Shown: piece after piece, positions 33,935 to 41,278 of the stretch
Layout: each line of letters begins with the position of its first letter
Position numbering within the stretch: position 1 is the first letter of the stretch
Assembly (NCBI GenBank): GCA_036570425.1
Contig: DATCYF010000021.1
Location: forward strand, 124,001-188,000
Direction of reading: 5' to 3'
From: Rhizorhapis sp036570425
Lineage (GTDB): Bacteria; Pseudomonadota; Alphaproteobacteria; Sphingomonadales; Sphingomonadaceae
Length of the DNA: 64,000 bases
Program-made: the position numbers and the translations under genes
Notes under the pieces: generated by a model
The model's database searches: none
What the model saw: only the letters and a program-made list of their open reading frames with translations
What the model was told of the DNA's origin: nothing

Positions 33935-34714
33935 TTACTGGGCTTGCGGCGCCGCCGCGCTAGCGTCCAGCGGCAGGCCGCCAAGTTGCGTCACCATCTG
34001 CTTATATGCATCCAGATAGGCGAGCACGATCACCTGTCCCACATCCGTATTCTGGTAGCTTGATCCTCCGGCGGCAGCGAGACCGCCGCCCCACCAGCCG
34101 CCAGCACCGCCGCCGAAGCCGACATCGGATTTACGGGCATAGCCCTCAACCAGCCGCTCCTGTTCAGTTGTGCGCGCGTTCACCAGCGTCAAGGTGACAT
34201 TCGCTTCCTTCTTGCTGACCTTCAATCCGCCCAGAAGAGCGCCCGCTCCACCACCGATCAGGCCACCCAGCGCACCGCCGAGGCCAAAGCCGCCGCCGTT
34301 CGCATTCTTGGTCACAAGGTCCGGCACAATGAAATAATCCGCGGCCTTCACCTGTCTGCGGCCGATATTGGAACCAACCTGCAGCTCGCCGCTGTCCGCC
34401 AGAGCGCGTTCCAGGTTGCGGCTTTGCAGGCCTTTGCCGCGGTCAACAAGACCAAAGCAACCGGATTTCATAACGAATAGCTTGATGATCGCTTCGGGCG
34501 AACCAAGATTCAGCGCCGTCCACCATTGATTATCCGGCTCGACGATGGCAACTGTTCCAAGTCTTTTGGTGCAGATAGGAATTTCAGCAACGCCACGCTG
34601 CTTCGCCTTTTCGGCCGATGATTTGTCCTTCGCCAAGGCCGGCGAAATAGCGGTCGCCGACAAAGTCAAAGAAATCAATGCTGCTACGAATGCCTTTGTC
34701 ACATCTGCCCCCAA
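33935..34714 (-). CDS. CsgG/HfaB-family-like secreted protein
   Basis: The 259-aa protein has a signal peptide (residues 1-28, cleaved near SPALAKD). The body resembles CsgG/HfaB proteins: KRLGTVAIVEPDNQWW, IIKLFVMKSGCFGLVDRGKG, LERALADSGELQVGS, ADYFIVPDLVT, and TLTLVNARTTEQERLVEGYARKSDVG. CsgG and HfaB are outer-membrane lipoproteins, but no lipobox cysteine follows this signal. A glycine-rich stretch (GGGFGLGGALGGLIGGGAGA) in the middle replaces the transmembrane loops of CsgG. It is probably a periplasmic or envelope protein of unknown role. Confidence 0.65.
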   Translation of the reverse strand: MGADVTKAFVAALISLTLSATAISPALAKDKSSAEKAKQRGVAEIPICTKRLGTVAIVEPDNQWWTALNLGSPEAIIKLFVMKSGCFGLVDRGKGLQSRNLERALADSGELQVGSNIGRRQVKAADYFIVPDLVTKNANGGGFGLGGALGGLIGGGAGALLGGLKVSKKEANVTLTLVNARTTEQERLVEGYARKSDVGFGGGAGGWWGGGLAAAGGSSYQNTDVGQVIVLAYLDAYKQMVTQLGGLPLDASAAAPQAQ

Positions 34715-34899
34715 ACAAATGATTGGCCTGCATAACCTTTGGCTAAACAGGACACCAAAATGCGACCTTCTTGAACAATTCTAGCAAAAATAAGGATGCT
34801 GGAATAGTGCTAAATAATAAGTTGCAGACAAAAAGCGCAACAAGGGAACTTCAATTCCTCGCTTGCATTGTTGCGCAAAACACAAGGGAGGGTCACAGC
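34715..34899. promoter_or_regulatory. Divergent region between the CsgG-like gene and the HWE kinase
   Basis: This 185-bp AT-rich gap serves two divergent genes. On the plus strand GGAAC at 34845 and CATT at 34866 are 16 bp apart; this differs by one base from the EcfG-type promoter (GGAAC, 16-17 bp, CGTT) and lies about 30 bp before the kinase start. The assignment is tentative. Confidence 0.35.
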
Positions 34900-37224
34900 A
34901 TGGATGCTTCAACGGACGAGACACAGAAAGCGGGCGGTATCTTACAGGCGATGAACGGATCCAGCGCGGTCCTGGAACATATGCCAATCGGGGTATATTG
35001 CTGCGACCACCAAGGCATTGTGCGGCAATTCAACCGCCGCACTGTCGAAATATTGGGAAGCCAGCCCCGGATCGGCGAGACGCATGAGCAATTTTGCAGC
35101 CGAATGCGCCTCTTCCATCCCGATGGTCAACTCATGCAACCGCAGGAAACCCCCTCTGCCGAGGCGCTGGCGAAGGCCGCCCCTGTTCGGGACCGCCGCG
35201 TCCTTATCGAGCGCCCCGATGGCCGCAGGATCACGATCCTCATCAATATTGATCCACTATTCGATCAGGATGGTGAATTTACAGGCATAGTGAGTTGCTT
35301 CCAGGATATTTCCATCTTTTCCCGCGTCTATGAGGCACTCAAACGCCGGACAACCGATCTTAAAGGCGCCAAGAAGAAGTGGCGTGACGGCGAGCAGCAC
35401 TTCCGCGATGTGCTGGAGGCGTTGCCGGCAGCTATCTATACAACCGATGCTGATGGCGTGATTACTTATTATAACGCGGCCGCCGTGGAATTGTCGGGGC
35501 GCGAGCCAACGCTGGGGCACGACAAATGGTGTACGACCTGGCGGCTGCACAGCACGAATGGCGCGCCTTTGCCGCATGATGAGTGTCCCATGGCCGTGGC
35601 ATTGAAGGAACAAAGACCGGTCACGGGAGAAGAGGCCATTGCCGAGCGCCCGGACGGGAGCCGCGTCCGTTTCGCCGCTTACCCGACGCCCCTGTTCGAC
35701 GCAGAAGGACAGTTGAGCGGCGCCGTTAACATGCTGCTGGACGTCAGCGCCCGCCACACAGCCGAAATTCAGGCGGCCCATCTCGCCGCGGTGGTAGCCT
35801 CCTCCACCGACGCGATCATCAGCAAATCGCTGAACGGCATCGTCCAGTCATGGAATGCCGGAGCAGAGCAGATCTTCGGCTATAAGGCCGAGGAAATGAT
35901 AGGCCAGCCGATCATCCGCATCATTCCGGCGGAACTGCGCCAGGAAGAAGAGGAAATACTCTCAAAATTGCGGCGAGGAGAACGGATAGAGCATTTCGAA
36001 ACCATCCGGCTGGGCAAGAATGGCGAACGCATTGATATTTCACTTACGGTTTCGCCGGTCCATGACAAGACCGGAAAAGTGATCGGCGCATCCAAGGTGG
36101 CACGTGACATCAGGGAACGCAAACGCGCGGAAGAACTGCAGCAGCTTTTGATCGGGGAACTCAATCACCGCATCAAGAATACCCTGGCCACGGTGCAATC
36201 GATCGCCAACCAGATGGCGCGAACACATGTCCGTCCGAAGGATTTCGCCGTCAGCTTCGCCGGCCGTATCGGATCGCTGGCGCAGGCGCATGGACTATTG
36301 ACTCAAAGTTCCTGGCAAAGCGCGGATATCATGCCTCTGGTACGCGACCAAATTCTGCTGGGTGGGGATGAGGACGACCGCATTTCCTGTTCCGGGCCTT
36401 CGGTAGCGCTTGAGCCGCAGGCAGCCTTGCACCTGGCGCTGGTGCTGCATGAGTTGGGCACCAATGCTCGAAAATATGGTGCACTCTCCGTACCCGGCGG
36501 GCGGCTGGCGGTCAGTTGGGAAGTGCATTCAATTGGAGGCTTCCAACTTCATCTGCGCTGGCGGGAAAGCGGCGGCCCGCCTGTCTCAGCCCCGCAGGAA
36601 CGTGGCTTTGGGACCACGCTGGTGGAAAAGAGCCTGGCCGCTGATGGTGGCAAGGCTTCCATCCGCTATCAGGCAACGGGTCTTGCATGCGATATATCGC
36701 TGCCTCTGGCAGGCCGCGTCTCTTTGCGGGATGCGTCCCCGATGCAGAACCGGAATACAGACGGCCATACGCTTTCTGCCAAGCCGACCGCGTCAGCAGC
36801 CCCTCAGCGTCGCGCCCGGATTCTGCTCATAGAAGACGAGCCGCTGATCGCGATGGACATGTGCGACACGCTGGAAGATGCGGGCTATACCGTTGTCGGT
36901 CCTGCCTCGACCCTGGACGAAGCCCACGAATTGGTTGAAACAGCCAAGTTCGATGCAGCTTTGCTTGACGCCAATCTGAGCGGAGAAGCCGTTGATGAGG
37001 TTGCGGCAGCCCTGACGCGGAAAGGCATGCCCTTTGCTTTCGTTACCGGCTATGGCCGCGAAGCGCTGCCCGAAGCGTTCCGTCATGCCCCCTTGCTGAA
37101 CAAACCGCTCCTTCCCAAATCCGCGTTTGATATGCTTGAGAAATTGCTCTCCAGAGAAACCCCGCATATCGGGCCCACGGCAGCAAAAGACGAAAACCTA
37201 ACGTCCAAATTGCGCCAAAGCTGA
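34900..37224 (+). CDS. PAS-PAS-PAS-HWE histidine kinase with C-terminal receiver domain
   Basis: The ATG at 34900 follows AAGGGAGG and gives 774 aa; an in-frame extension upstream lacks a ribosome site. Three PAS domains fill roughly residues 20-410 (VLEHMPIGVYCCDHQGIVRQFN, VLEALPAAIYTTDADGVITYYN, VVASSTDAIISKSLNGIVQSWN). The kinase core is HWE/HisKA_2 type with GELNHRIKNTLATVQSIA as phospho-histidine box and HELGTNARKYGAL plus RGFGTTLV as ATP site. A receiver domain closes the protein (RILLIEDEPLIAMDM, LLDANLSGE with the phospho-aspartate). No membrane segment, so it is cytosolic and may sense light, redox or a ligand through PAS. HWE kinases commonly feed the alphaproteobacterial general stress pathway. 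Confidence 0.92.
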   Translation: MDASTDETQKAGGILQAMNGSSAVLEHMPIGVYCCDHQGIVRQFNRRTVEILGSQPRIGETHEQFCSRMRLFHPDGQLMQPQETPSAEALAKAAPVRDRRVLIERPDGRRITILINIDPLFDQDGEFTGIVSCFQDISIFSRVYEALKRRTTDLKGAKKKWRDGEQHFRDVLEALPAAIYTTDADGVITYYNAAAVELSGREPTLGHDKWCTTWRLHSTNGAPLPHDECPMAVALKEQRPVTGEEAIAERPDGSRVRFAAYPTPLFDAEGQLSGAVNMLLDVSARHTAEIQAAHLAAVVASSTDAIISKSLNGIVQSWNAGAEQIFGYKAEEMIGQPIIRIIPAELRQEEEEILSKLRRGERIEHFETIRLGKNGERIDISLTVSPVHDKTGKVIGASKVARDIRERKRAEELQQLLIGELNHRIKNTLATVQSIANQMARTHVRPKDFAVSFAGRIGSLAQAHGLLTQSSWQSADIMPLVRDQILLGGDEDDRISCSGPSVALEPQAALHLALVLHELGTNARKYGALSVPGGRLAVSWEVHSIGGFQLHLRWRESGGPPVSAPQERGFGTTLVEKSLAADGGKASIRYQATGLACDISLPLAGRVSLRDASPMQNRNTDGHTLSAKPTASAAPQRRARILLIEDEPLIAMDMCDTLEDAGYTVVGPASTLDEAHELVETAKFDAALLDANLSGEAVDEVAAALTRKGMPFAFVTGYGREALPEAFRHAPLLNKPLLPKSAFDMLEKLLSRETPHIGPTAAKDENLTSKLRQS

Positions 37225-37252
37225 AATGCCCCAGCGAAAGTTCACACCTTTC

Positions 37253-37278
37253 GGAACTGCGTCCCTCAGTCGTTCGTT
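37253..37278 (+). promoter_or_regulatory. EcfG-type general stress promoter
   Basis: GGAAC (37253-37257), a 17-bp spacer, then CGTT (37275-37278) match the alphaproteobacterial sigma-EcfG consensus exactly. The site lies 28 bp upstream of the DUF1328 start. It supports membership of this gene, and perhaps those after it, in the PhyR-NepR-EcfG general stress regulon. Confidence 0.75.
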
Positions 37279-37305
37279 GCATAATCGAACATGTAGGAGA
37301 GCATT

Positions 37306-37482
37306 ATGTTACGTTGGGCCCTTATTTTCCTTGTGATAGGCGTGATTCTGGCTGTCCTTGGTTTTGGCGGAATAGGCGGAGCCTTCATTGGAATCGCGAA
37401 GGTACTGTTCTTCATTGCTCTTGCGATCTTCGTCATTCTGCTCGTGCTGGGTCTTATGGCTGCGCGTAGCGTGGGCGATTAA
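37306..37482 (+). CDS. DUF1328 small membrane protein (YtjA-like)
   Basis: The 58-aa protein reads MLRWALIFLVIGVILAVLGF with a second hydrophobic segment VLFFIALAIFVILLVLGLM, so it has two transmembrane helices and short ends. It matches the DUF1328 family, known as YtjA in E. coli, whose function is not established. GTAGGAGAG precedes the ATG, and an EcfG-type promoter lies just upstream. Such proteins are often induced by general stress. Confidence 0.9.
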   Translation: MLRWALIFLVIGVILAVLGFGGIGGAFIGIAKVLFFIALAIFVILLVLGLMAARSVGD

Positions 37483-37489
37483 ATAGGAG

Positions 37490-37530
37490 CCTGCCAAGGC
37501 CCTGTAATGCTTACGCACAGTCTTGGCAGG
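37490..37530 (+). terminator. Long-loop inverted repeat after DUF1328
   Basis: CCTGCCAAG (37490-37498) and CTTGGCAGG (37522-37530) form a 9-bp stem with a 23-nt loop, starting 8 bp after the DUF1328 stop. It could be a weak terminator or a transcript-processing stem, because the next gene starts 22 bp later without an obvious separate promoter. The call is tentative. Confidence 0.45.
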
Positions 37531-37552
37531 GCCCTCCCGGAAGGAAGCAATG

Positions 37553-37834
37553 ATGTCTGAACAAAAGGAGCCTGTTCAAGCTGACGGCAAGGGCACCCGG
37601 AAGGACGCGCCGGACGGCGTAGACCAAGAGGAAGTGAGCGGCCGCACAGGGGGCGGTGAATCCGGGGGTGGCCCGTATCCCAATCCCCATACCGGCAAGG
37701 ATGGCGATAGTAACTATGGCGGCAATCTGGGTCATGGCGGCCAGACTGACAATGATTATTACGGCCCCGGAGGCAAACCCGGGACGAAGAAGAATAGGTC
37801 CGCCCAAAACAAGGGCTCGCAAGGGGCTGAATAG
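37553..37834 (+). CDS. Glycine-rich hydrophilic hypothetical protein
   Basis: The ATG at 37553 (MSEQKEPVQAD) has AAGGA 7 nt upstream; an adjacent ATG at 37550 is possible. The 93-aa product has no hydrophobic segment and is rich in Gly, Asp, Asn and Lys (GGGESGGGPYPNPHTGKDGD, NYGGNLGHGGQTDND), so it is probably disordered. It belongs to no family I recognise. Its place directly behind the EcfG-driven gene and its composition suggest a desiccation or osmotic-stress hydrophilin, which is inference. Confidence 0.7.
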   Translation: MSEQKEPVQADGKGTRKDAPDGVDQEEVSGRTGGGESGGGPYPNPHTGKDGDSNYGGNLGHGGQTDNDYYGPGGKPGTKKNRSAQNKGSQGAE

Positions 37835-37848
37835 GAAGAGTTACGATC

Positions 37849-38268
37849 ATGAGAACATCTTCCGCTACTTTGATTGCCGGAGCTACGGTCAGCGCGGTGG
37901 CCGCCGCTCTCTGGATGAACAAGCATCGACCGTGGTCACGAGAGGAAAAAGGCAGAACGGCCCCTCAACTTGATAACCGTTATGTGGGCGCGGCGTCAGG
38001 ACGGCCGGCAGGCTCTCCCGTGCCAAGCTACCACGCTCCCGAAAGCGGCTTTGGCCGGATGGAGGAAGAACAAGATCGCGGAAGGCGTCCGCATATTGAC
38101 CGTTCGGGCGAAGTTCATGGCAGCGGCGCGGGTGCTGGCGGCGGTAATCCGGGCGAGGATTTTGACGACGATCCGATGAGCGGTGGCGGCGATCAACCCT
38201 ATCATGGCTCCAAAGCGCGGGCAGAGGGCGAGCGCCCCAAGGACCGACATCAGGGCACGGAGTCCTGA
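37849..38268 (+). CDS. Membrane-anchored disordered hypothetical protein
   Basis: The 139-aa protein starts with one short hydrophobic helix (SSATLIAGATVSAVAAALWM, residues 4-23) and then a long hydrophilic tail rich in Arg, Gly, Glu and Asp, with GSGAGAGGGNPGEDFDDDP near residue 92. It lies 14 bp after the glycine-rich gene, behind AGGAAGAG. No conserved domain is visible. It probably anchors in the inner membrane with a disordered soluble part. Confidence 0.68.
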   Translation: MRTSSATLIAGATVSAVAAALWMNKHRPWSREEKGRTAPQLDNRYVGAASGRPAGSPVPSYHAPESGFGRMEEEQDRGRRPHIDRSGEVHGSGAGAGGGNPGEDFDDDPMSGGGDQPYHGSKARAEGERPKDRHQGTES

Positions 38269-38297
38269 TACGTCCGCTAATCGAAGGAGAATTCACA

Positions 38298-38642
38298 ATG
38301 GACGATCTGGACCACAATCTTTCCACAGAGCATCAGCGGGAAGGAGACGCCCGCCGTTCCAAGGACACGCTGGACCGAGACAGGACCGGAGGCATCCCCG
38401 CGAACCGTGAAAAGTCTGAACCATTTGTCAGGGACGACGAACAGGAGCAGGCAGAGGAACGGGCCGATCTGGAAGAGCTCCAAACCGGTCAGACAGGCGA
38501 CCTTGGCGAACAAGGCAATGAGAATGAAACCAACCGGAAGGACACGCAGAATGTCCGCGACACCAGTTCGATTCCGCCTACGCCCAGTCAAGCCGAAGGT
38601 GAGCGGGGCGCGACCGACGTCGAAAATGAAAAGGGCGCATAG
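38298..38642 (+). CDS. Highly charged disordered hypothetical protein
   Basis: The 114-aa protein lacks hydrophobic segments and is dominated by Glu, Asp, Gln, Arg and Thr (DDEQEQAEERADLEELQTGQ). AAGGAG precedes its ATG. Its make-up resembles hydrophilins and other intrinsically disordered stress proteins. It is the third low-complexity gene in a row here, 29 bp after the membrane-anchored one, so the three may act together. Confidence 0.68.
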   Translation: MDDLDHNLSTEHQREGDARRSKDTLDRDRTGGIPANREKSEPFVRDDEQEQAEERADLEELQTGQTGDLGEQGNENETNRKDTQNVRDTSSIPPTPSQAEGERGATDVENEKGA

Positions 38643-38674
38643 ATCGATCCAGCGATGTGTGAGGACCCCGCCCA

Positions 38675-38872
38675 GTGCCTTCAACGGTCATCCGGTCCTT
38701 TGAATATGATCCGGCGCACCATCGTCTGGAAATCGAATTCGTGAGCGGCCGGCGTTACAGTTACCGTGATGTGCCGCCCAATATCGCAACCGGCATGCAA
38801 GGCGCGCGGTCGAAGGGCAGCTTCTTCAATCGTCGCATCCGCGATCATTACGATTATACCAGGCTGTCATGA
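38675..38872 (+). CDS. KTSC domain protein
   Basis: The 65-aa protein begins with GTG and matches the KTSC domain: STVIRSFEYDPAHHRLEIEFVSGRRYSYRDVP, then SKGSFFNRRIRDHYDYTRL. KTSC domains are named for the motif near a lysyl-tRNA synthetase C-terminus and their role is unresolved, perhaps RNA or protein contacts. It follows 32 bp after the charged hypothetical gene and lies 12 bp before DUF1003. Confidence 0.82.
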   Translation: MPSTVIRSFEYDPAHHRLEIEFVSGRRYSYRDVPPNIATGMQGARSKGSFFNRRIRDHYDYTRLS

Positions 38873-38884
38873 CCGGAGGACGCC

Positions 38885-39406
38885 ATGCAGGGGGAACAGC
38901 TTAACAGCGCCCTCAAGCGCAATATCCAGATGCTTGGTGAACGGAGGCAGCGCGAGCAGGACGATGCCAGCTTTCAGGACCGTATAGCTGCCCGGATCAC
39001 CGCCTTCGCCGGAAGCATGACTTTCGTTTTTCTGCATGTGGTGATCGTCTGCGTTTGGCTGCTGATGAACTCAGGTCTGTTCCCTTGGCTGCCCGCATTC
39101 GATCCGGACCTGGTGAAGCTTGCCATGGCGGCATCGGTTGAAGCGATCTTTCTGTCGACATTTATTTTGATGACTCAAAACCGCATGTCCGCCGTGGCGG
39201 ACAAGCGTGCTGATCTTGACTTGCACATAGTTCTGCTCACCGAACATGAACTTACGCGACTGGCCGACCTGCTTATGCGCATCGCAGAACGGCTCGACAT
39301 TCCTGCCGAAACGGAGCCAAGCCTCAACGAGACGCGCACAGACATATCGCCCGACGCCGTTCTTGACGAAATAGAGCGGCAGAGGGGCGATGATGCGGAA
39401 AAATGA
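38885..39406 (+). CDS. DUF1003 membrane protein
   Basis: The 173-aa protein has two membrane helices (FAGSMTFVFLHVVIVCVWLLM and KLAMAASVEAIFLSTFILM) separated by a short loop, followed by the conserved ILMTQNRMSAVADKRADLDLHIVLLTEHE. This is DUF1003. The function is unknown, but members recur in stress-induced gene sets. GGAGG lies before the ATG. It is the last gene of this rightward series; the next gene is convergent. Confidence 0.88.
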   Translation: MQGEQLNSALKRNIQMLGERRQREQDDASFQDRIAARITAFAGSMTFVFLHVVIVCVWLLMNSGLFPWLPAFDPDLVKLAMAASVEAIFLSTFILMTQNRMSAVADKRADLDLHIVLLTEHELTRLADLLMRIAERLDIPAETEPSLNETRTDISPDAVLDEIERQRGDDAEK

Positions 39407-39464
39407 ATAACTACATGCCAGCCACTCCTTGGACGCCGCACGAACGTACGGATGAATGCATCCC

Positions 39465-39947
39465 TTATGTTGCGCTTGACTCGTCTGTTTGACGACTCTC
39501 GTCCGTTTCCTGACTTTTGATGAAGCTGATCTTGCCCTCCGGTTCCAGAACGGCCCAGGTCACATCGGAAATGGACGCTATGCCGGCCAACCGCATTTCA
39601 GTCTCGATTTCCGCTTTGGTCAGACGGTCGCGCCGGAAATTTTCTTTAAGCAGCTTTCCGTGACTGATGATGAGCCGGGGCTCGCCATCCAGCATATCCT
39701 CCACCCGCGGAAAAAGATAAGCCACCCAACTCAGGAGGAGACCCCAAAAGGCAAAGGTAACGATCGCCAGCGTGGCCCCCGTTACGCTGAAGTCATTTTG
39801 AGTGACCCCCTGTTGGATTAGATCACCCATGACGACAAGAACGACAAATTCGAAAGGCGTCATTTGACTAAGCTCGCGCTTGCCGAGCAAACGCAGCAGC
39901 AGATACAGCACCACGAACATTATTGAGGCGCGCAGCACGATGTCCAT
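39465..39947 (-). CDS. DUF421 (YetF-like) membrane protein
   Basis: The start at 39947 (MDIVLRASI) overlaps the upstream stop as TGATG and gives 160 aa; an ATG at 39962 would add five residues. Three hydrophobic helices (FVVLYLLLRLLGKRELSQMTPFEFV..., FVVLVVMGDLIQQGV) are followed by a soluble C-terminal domain with EPRLIISHGKLLKENFRRDRLTKAEI, both DUF421 traits. The family includes YetF and spore YrbG-like proteins of unsure function. It is coupled to the upstream anchored protein. Confidence 0.87.
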   Translation of the reverse strand: MDIVLRASIMFVVLYLLLRLLGKRELSQMTPFEFVVLVVMGDLIQQGVTQNDFSVTGATLAIVTFAFWGLLLSWVAYLFPRVEDMLDGEPRLIISHGKLLKENFRRDRLTKAEIETEMRLAGIASISDVTWAVLEPEGKISFIKSQETDESRQTDESSAT

Positions 39948-40486
39948 CAGGGTAGCACCCATATCTTGAGTGGCAGGGCCGCCAATGGGCGGTCACCGTC
40001 GGAGACAGCGATCTGTCCGCGTAACTCGCCAATCAGGGCTGGATTGATCTGACCATCCACCTTTACGAGCAGGCGATCCCCCGTCTTCATCGCCCCATAG
40101 ATAAAGCGGAAAGCGCCATCTTTGAATTCTTCCTCGCTCGCTGCGGGAGCCATGAAATTGATGCTCACTTCGCGCCAGAGGGACGAGGAAACGGACAATA
40201 CAGGTTCGACAATCGGCCTGCGTGCTTCAATGATGACCAGGGTTTCGAAGAATTCACCGTTACGGATAATCTCTGGCGTGCTCACTTTCAGCACGGCATC
40301 AGGCGTCGACACCTGCCTGGTCGGAACAGGGCCGCCTCCAAACAGGTTGAAAAGAGCCGCCAGCATGATGCCGCCAAGCAGAACTACGGATATGGGACTG
40401 GCGTAGCGCCGCCACCCCCGATCCGGTCGGATATCCTTGGCCTTCAGACCCGGAGGCGCGGTTGGCAGGCGGGGGGCCTCATCCAT
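39947..40486 (-). CDS. Single-pass membrane hypothetical protein
   Basis: The ATG at 40486 follows GAGGAG at 7-nt spacing and gives 179 aa (MDEAPRLPTAPPG). One transmembrane helix (SPISVVLLGGIMLAALFNLF) sits near residue 37; the rest is an extracytoplasmic domain with beta-strand-like segments (IIRNGEFFETLVIIEARRPI, VSINFMAPAASEEEFK, LLVKVDGQINPALIG). The domain is not one I can name. A TGATG overlap with DUF421 suggests the two proteins work together. Confidence 0.72.
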   Translation of the reverse strand: MDEAPRLPTAPPGLKAKDIRPDRGWRRYASPISVVLLGGIMLAALFNLFGGGPVPTRQVSTPDAVLKVSTPEIIRNGEFFETLVIIEARRPIVEPVLSVSSSLWREVSINFMAPAASEEEFKDGAFRFIYGAMKTGDRLLVKVDGQINPALIGELRGQIAVSDGDRPLAALPLKIWVLP

Positions 40487-40582
40487 GCTCTGCTCCTCGA
40501 TGTAGATCGGGCGCGTAACGGATGAAGCGACGCCCGGACTGCGCAGGAAGCCGCCGCCGATCACCGACCGGCGGCCGCTTTA

Positions 40583-41122
40583 TCAAGCGTGCGCCACCAC
40601 AGGCTCACCGAACTTGAGAGAGGCACCGCTTAATGAGCGGGTAACCGGCGTCGGCAGTCCTTTTGCTTCGAATTCCTTCTTCAACTCCTCCTTGCGGGTG
40701 CGCAGCTTTTCAGCGAGTGCGCCCATGTCGGCCTTCGTGGCGCGCGCCTGAGCAAACATGCCGCTGGAAGGCTTTTCTTCCTCGCGCACATGATGTTTGA
40801 CCTCTTCGCTGAGCACCGTCATTTTGGCGTCGTAGAATTCAGCGCCGGGCTCGCTATTCATCAGCTCCGCAATCAGCATCTTGCAACCGTCATGTTCGAC
40901 ATGCGCTTCGTCGAGGACGTCGTCCTCAATCTTGCCCCGAAATGCTGGATAGAAAATCTCCTCCTCAATCATCGTGTGAATGATGAGTTCGGTGCAGATC
41001 TGCTTGCAAAGCTTTTCCTTGCGATCATCGCCCTTCGCCTTTTCGAACTGTTCGAACAGATCTTCCACCTCGCGATGGTCCTGTTTCAATAGGGCAATGG
41101 CATCAGGTTTCTTGGTTGGCAT
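40583..41122 (-). CDS. Hemerythrin-HHE domain protein
   Basis: The 179-aa protein has the four-helix hemerythrin-like fold: LLKQDHREVEDLFEQFE, TELIIHTMIEEEIFYPAF, EAHVEHDGCKMLIAEL and EVKHHVREEEKPSSGMF supply the His/Glu ligands of a diiron centre. Such proteins bind O2 or peroxides, or sense oxygen. A weak EcfG-like pair (GGAAC, 17 bp, CTTT at 41181-41156 on the minus strand) lies upstream. It is a sensible last member of this stress island. Confidence 0.9.
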   Translation of the reverse strand: MPTKKPDAIALLKQDHREVEDLFEQFEKAKGDDRKEKLCKQICTELIIHTMIEEEIFYPAFRGKIEDDVLDEAHVEHDGCKMLIAELMNSEPGAEFYDAKMTVLSEEVKHHVREEEKPSSGMFAQARATKADMGALAEKLRTRKEELKKEFEAKGLPTPVTRSLSGASLKFGEPVVAHA

Positions 41123-41278
41123 TGTCTCGTCCTCCGGTTTTATCTGCTCATCATAAAAGCCGGACCCCCGAGCTTCGTTCCCTCGGCTTGTTGCCTTCGA
41201 GCCCAGCCGATCGACCTGCAGGAGGCACTGGTGCTACGGCGAGTCTCCGCTATGAGAGAAACAGGAGGAAGACAGCCC

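Noticed and set aside
34771..34899. Extended N-terminus of the HWE kinase
   Set aside because: No ribosome site at the early start, and AAGGGAGG precedes the ATG at 34900.
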